A stretch of 64,000 bases of DNA from Clitopilus passeckerianus (lineage: Eukaryota > Basidiomycota > Agaricomycetes > Agaricales > Entolomataceae). The notes under the pieces were generated by a model. That model saw nothing but the letters and a program-made list of their open reading frames with translations, did not search any database and was not told where the DNA came from. Shown here piece by piece: positions 61,317 through 64,000 of this stretch; within the stretch, counting starts at the first letter, position 1, and each line of letters starts with the position of its first letter. Where the stretch lies: contig CALYLX010000150.1 in NCBI GenBank assembly GCA_944990035.1, positions 310,001 to 374,000 on the forward strand, in the 5' to 3' direction. Both the position numbers and the translations under genes were made by a program.

Positions 61317-63798
61317 CTAACTCGAACAGCTACACTGGAACCCCAAATACCTCTTCTCCCCCAACCCACAAAACCTCCTCTCCTCCTTCTCTTCTTCGTC
61401 TGACTCTTCCTCCCCCTCCTCCCTTGCTCCCTCGTCGAGCAGAGGATCAACCTCCCCACCCCAAGGTTCGAACGGGTTCGAAGCCATATGCATAACCTTC
61501 GCCAGGACCCTCGTTCCTTTCCCAGCCTTTGCCTCCTCGCCAACAGGGTCCTCCAAATCCTTCTCGACACCCTTAATCACCTCCTCCAACACCCACTGCC
61601 TCAACACAAACCTAGGGTTCTTTGCATGCATCGATTTTTGACGTCCTTCGTCTATTTGTTCCTCGCTTGCATGTCCATCCTGCTGCCATAGGTCTGCTTC
61701 AGATCGAATACGCTCAGCGTACACCTTCAACCACTTCTTAAAGTCATCTGCGGCACGTTCCCGGCTGGCTTTCATCCGCTCCATGTCGGGAGTGTTACTG
61801 AGTACGGCGTCGACGAACTTGCTGAGTTTCTCCTTGTTGGACTCATCATCGAGGAGCACGAGCGAAGGCTTAAACCACCCCAACACCCTAAACGTCCCAT
61901 GGAAGTCCAGTTGGTATCCCTCCATTAGATCGAGGAGCGGCTTTGAGAGTTGGGATTCGTCGGTTGGTATGGGTCGGAGGAGGCCGAGGCGCTGTTGAGA
62001 TGAGCGTTAGCCGTCGAGTTCTCACTTCATTCAAGAGAGAGAACGTAAAGAGAAAAGGGAGAACAAGATGAGAAAGAGCGAGGAAAAGTCGAACTCACCC
62101 CCCTCATAACCTTTGCATACTCCTCACTCATAACCTCCTGCACCACCCTCTCCATATCATCCTTCACAGCCTCTACACCCTTCTTCGTCCACTCTTCAAT
62201 CTTCTCGTCTGTGGCGTCTTTGGACCAGTCGGGGGAGAGGGCTTTGTTGCCTGTACGTGTGTATCCATTGAGTATTGGGTATAGAGGAAAGCAAGGCAGA
62301 CTCACCACCCTCAATCTCGGCCCCCACAACTGGCGCCAGCGCCTCAACCAACTTCCTCATCGCATACACGATCATACTCGGCTGATACTTGTACGCATAC
62401 CTTCCACTCTCGTCCGTGTGATTACAGATATGCAGGCGATCGAAGACGTCCATGAAGGCGTAGGGGCCGTAGTCGATGGTTAGGCCTAGGAGGCTTACAC
62501 TTCGAGGTAGAGCGTTAGCAGAATTGAGGGGTGGAGGGAGGAGAGAGTACTGACTTGTCGGTATTAATAACCCCATGCATGAATCCATACCCCTGCCACC
62601 CCGCCACCATCCTCGCATTCCTCCTCCCCACTTCCAGAACTAATTCCTTCCCCCACCCCTCGCCATCCTTTGTAGGTAAATCAAGCACCCCCGGACCCCG
62701 GACCCACTCCCCCAACCTCCACAACGCCTCCAAATCCTTCTCCTGCTGGCCTCCACCAAAGAAAAACATCCCGGTTGGTGCGTTCAAGGCCTCGAAATTC
62801 CCGATCCTCAAAAAACTGGGAGCTACCCTCGCCATCACGCTCGCCTTTTCTACTTTCTCCCTGTGGACTGGGAGTTGGGGGAGAGCGATCAAAGAGAGAG
62901 ACCGTGTGGTGGGGATACGGAGGGCGTGCATGTGTTCGGAGGCGAGGTATTCGCGGATGGAGGAACGGATGACTGCGAGGCCGTCTGCGGTGCGAGAGAA
63001 AGGGGTGCGGCCCGCGCCCTTGAGTTGGAGTTCGTAGGTTGTGCCGGTAGTGGGGTGGGGTGATACGACTATCGGGCGAGTTAGAGGATATAAGTAACTA
63101 AGGAGATACATGGAAGACTCACGTATACTCGTAGCCCTGCCATCCCCAAGCTGACCTGCCCAGCTTCCGAACTGGTGGCCGGAGTATCTGACCGACCACG
63201 GTGCAAAGTCGTCAGACATGAGGACGCTCTTCCCACTGAGGACGTCGATGAGTTCTTCCCTTGCTTTGATTGCTTGGTCGTTATCGGAGGGTTGTCCCTC
63301 CTCTCCTGTGGTGAGAGAAGGAACACCCAAAAGGGCGAATGCATCTCCAACATCGAGATGCGGGAAACAGTCCCGGAGACCAGATTCGCTCAAGCCAAGG
63401 AGGACGGCGGGTTGATCTCTATTCTTAGCGTCGTAGAGGCGTAAGGGAGATGTCGAGTTTGGATTTCTAAGATGAACTGCCTCTCGCTCACTCAGCCATT
63501 TCTCGATGTATCCGCTCTTGTCGTTTTCGTATTTGTCTTGCTCATCCGGACCGGGTGGGTCGATGTCGTAGGGGAATGGGATTGGGAAAGGAGTGACGAA
63601 GGAAAAGTGCGATGATGGAGAGAGTAAGCGGGCTCTTCGTTGGATGCTTGGGTTTGTGCTCAACACAGAACGAAGAAAGTGACCAGGTGACGGTGTGTGC
63701 GTGTCCGGTGTTAAATTCGCCGTCAACAATTTATTCTTTGCAGGAATGGGGAGATTAGCGATCGAGTGCTTTGCCATGATTCGAGAAGAGAAGAACAT
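61317..63798 (-). CDS. FMP40: Selenoprotein O-like protein AMPylase (Fmp40/YdiU family)
   Basis: Pseudokinase-fold enzyme that transfers AMP to proteins; the yeast member Fmp40 is mitochondrial and linked to redox defence. Five exons: 63798-63123, 63068-62555, 62499-62306, 62250-62099, 61991-61317; 736 aa, intact. Motifs: RYSGHQFGSWAGQLGDGRA (nucleotide loop), YELQLKGAGRTPFSRTADG (catalytic lysine), SSIREYLASEHMHALRIPTT, GFMHGVINTDNVSLLGLTID (metal-binding N and D with IDYGPYAFMD). The C-terminus ends FQCSCSS: where animal SelO has selenocysteine, this fungus has cysteine, as expected for a lineage without selenoproteins. Intron 63122-63069 (54 nt) has no stop and is frame-neutral. Two starts (63798 and 63777) are possible; the longer gives a short leader. 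Confidence 0.94.
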
Positions 63799-64000
63799 AG
63801 TATTACGTCATTCTATTCACACTCTTGTACCTTTTTCTCTTCTCCATTAGTAAACTATTCAATATCTCAACTCCACTTCCTTTGCTCAACCAGAACCTCT
63901 TCACGATCGCGCCCTCTTCTTCTCTCCACCAAATATCCTTCAACTCTCTCTCCCGATCCAATGCCAGACTCAGCCCTTTCCCTGTAGCGAGATCAACGAC
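63799..64000. other. Upstream flank of the SelO gene, window edge
   Basis: These 202 bp upstream of the SelO start are C/T-rich. An ATG at 63961 opens a short plus-strand frame (MPDSALSL) followed by GTAGCGAG. It could be the first exon of a divergent gene continuing beyond the window, but there is not enough sequence to support a call. Confidence 0.3.

Noticed and set aside
63961..64000. Possible first exon of a divergent plus-strand gene
   Set aside because: Only about eight codons are visible before the window ends; nothing supports it beyond an ATG and a GT.

Overview
This 64 kb window is nuclear DNA from a basidiomycete fungus, most likely a mushroom-forming Agaricomycete. Genes are dense and rich in introns, with most introns 48-65 nt (GT-AG), and there are several micro-exons of 7-21 nt. 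The family mix is also typical of the group: a DUF6534 membrane protein, a sesquiterpene synthase, an F-box/LRR-like protein, a Crinkler-N-like protein and a Myb/SANT-like protein. I see no rRNA, tRNA, transposon or CRISPR array. I rebuilt exon models by hand from splice signals and checked that the spliced lengths are multiples of three.

Layout. 0-10 kb: the 3' part of a cystathionine beta-lyase that runs in frame into a complete mevalonate kinase (a fusion gene cut by the window edge); a convergent sesquiterpene synthase; an unresolved 2.3 kb; then a divergent pair, RPB5 (-) and SWD2 (+), only 93 bp apart. 10-23 kb: TRAP-alpha/IRC22-like (+), then F-box protein, seven-TM receptor, DNA polymerase eta (RAD30) and a Rieske/FAD AIF-like oxidoreductase, all on the minus strand. 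23-36 kb, all plus: a protein with two Crinkler-N-like domains, a short DUF1115-like protein, an intracellular LysM protein, a DUF6534 membrane protein and a 22-exon YOR1-like ABCC transporter. 35.7-55 kb, all minus: Myb/SANT-like protein, MYST acetyltransferase (SAS3-like), HST3/4-type sirtuin, small mitochondrial protein, 6-phosphofructo-2-kinase/fructose-2,6-bisphosphatase, damaged mitochondrial carrier, YCK-type casein kinase 1. 56.8-64 kb: fimbrin and Arp3 in tandem (+), then selenoprotein-O-like AMPylase (-).

Functional groupings: isoprenoid supply (mevalonate kinase) lies next to a sesquiterpene synthase; fimbrin and Arp3 are both actin-patch components; a histone acetyltransferase and a histone deacetylase are close neighbours.

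Technical warning: in seven genes the conserved reading frame breaks by exactly one missing base, at or beside a short homopolymer (terpene synthase, SWD2, RAD30, Myb/SANT, SAS3, HST4, carrier). Restoring one base in each gives a full-length protein of normal family length. This looks like incomplete polishing of a long-read assembly, and automated gene calls here will be split or truncated. The most interesting biology is the cystathionine beta-lyase/mevalonate kinase fusion.
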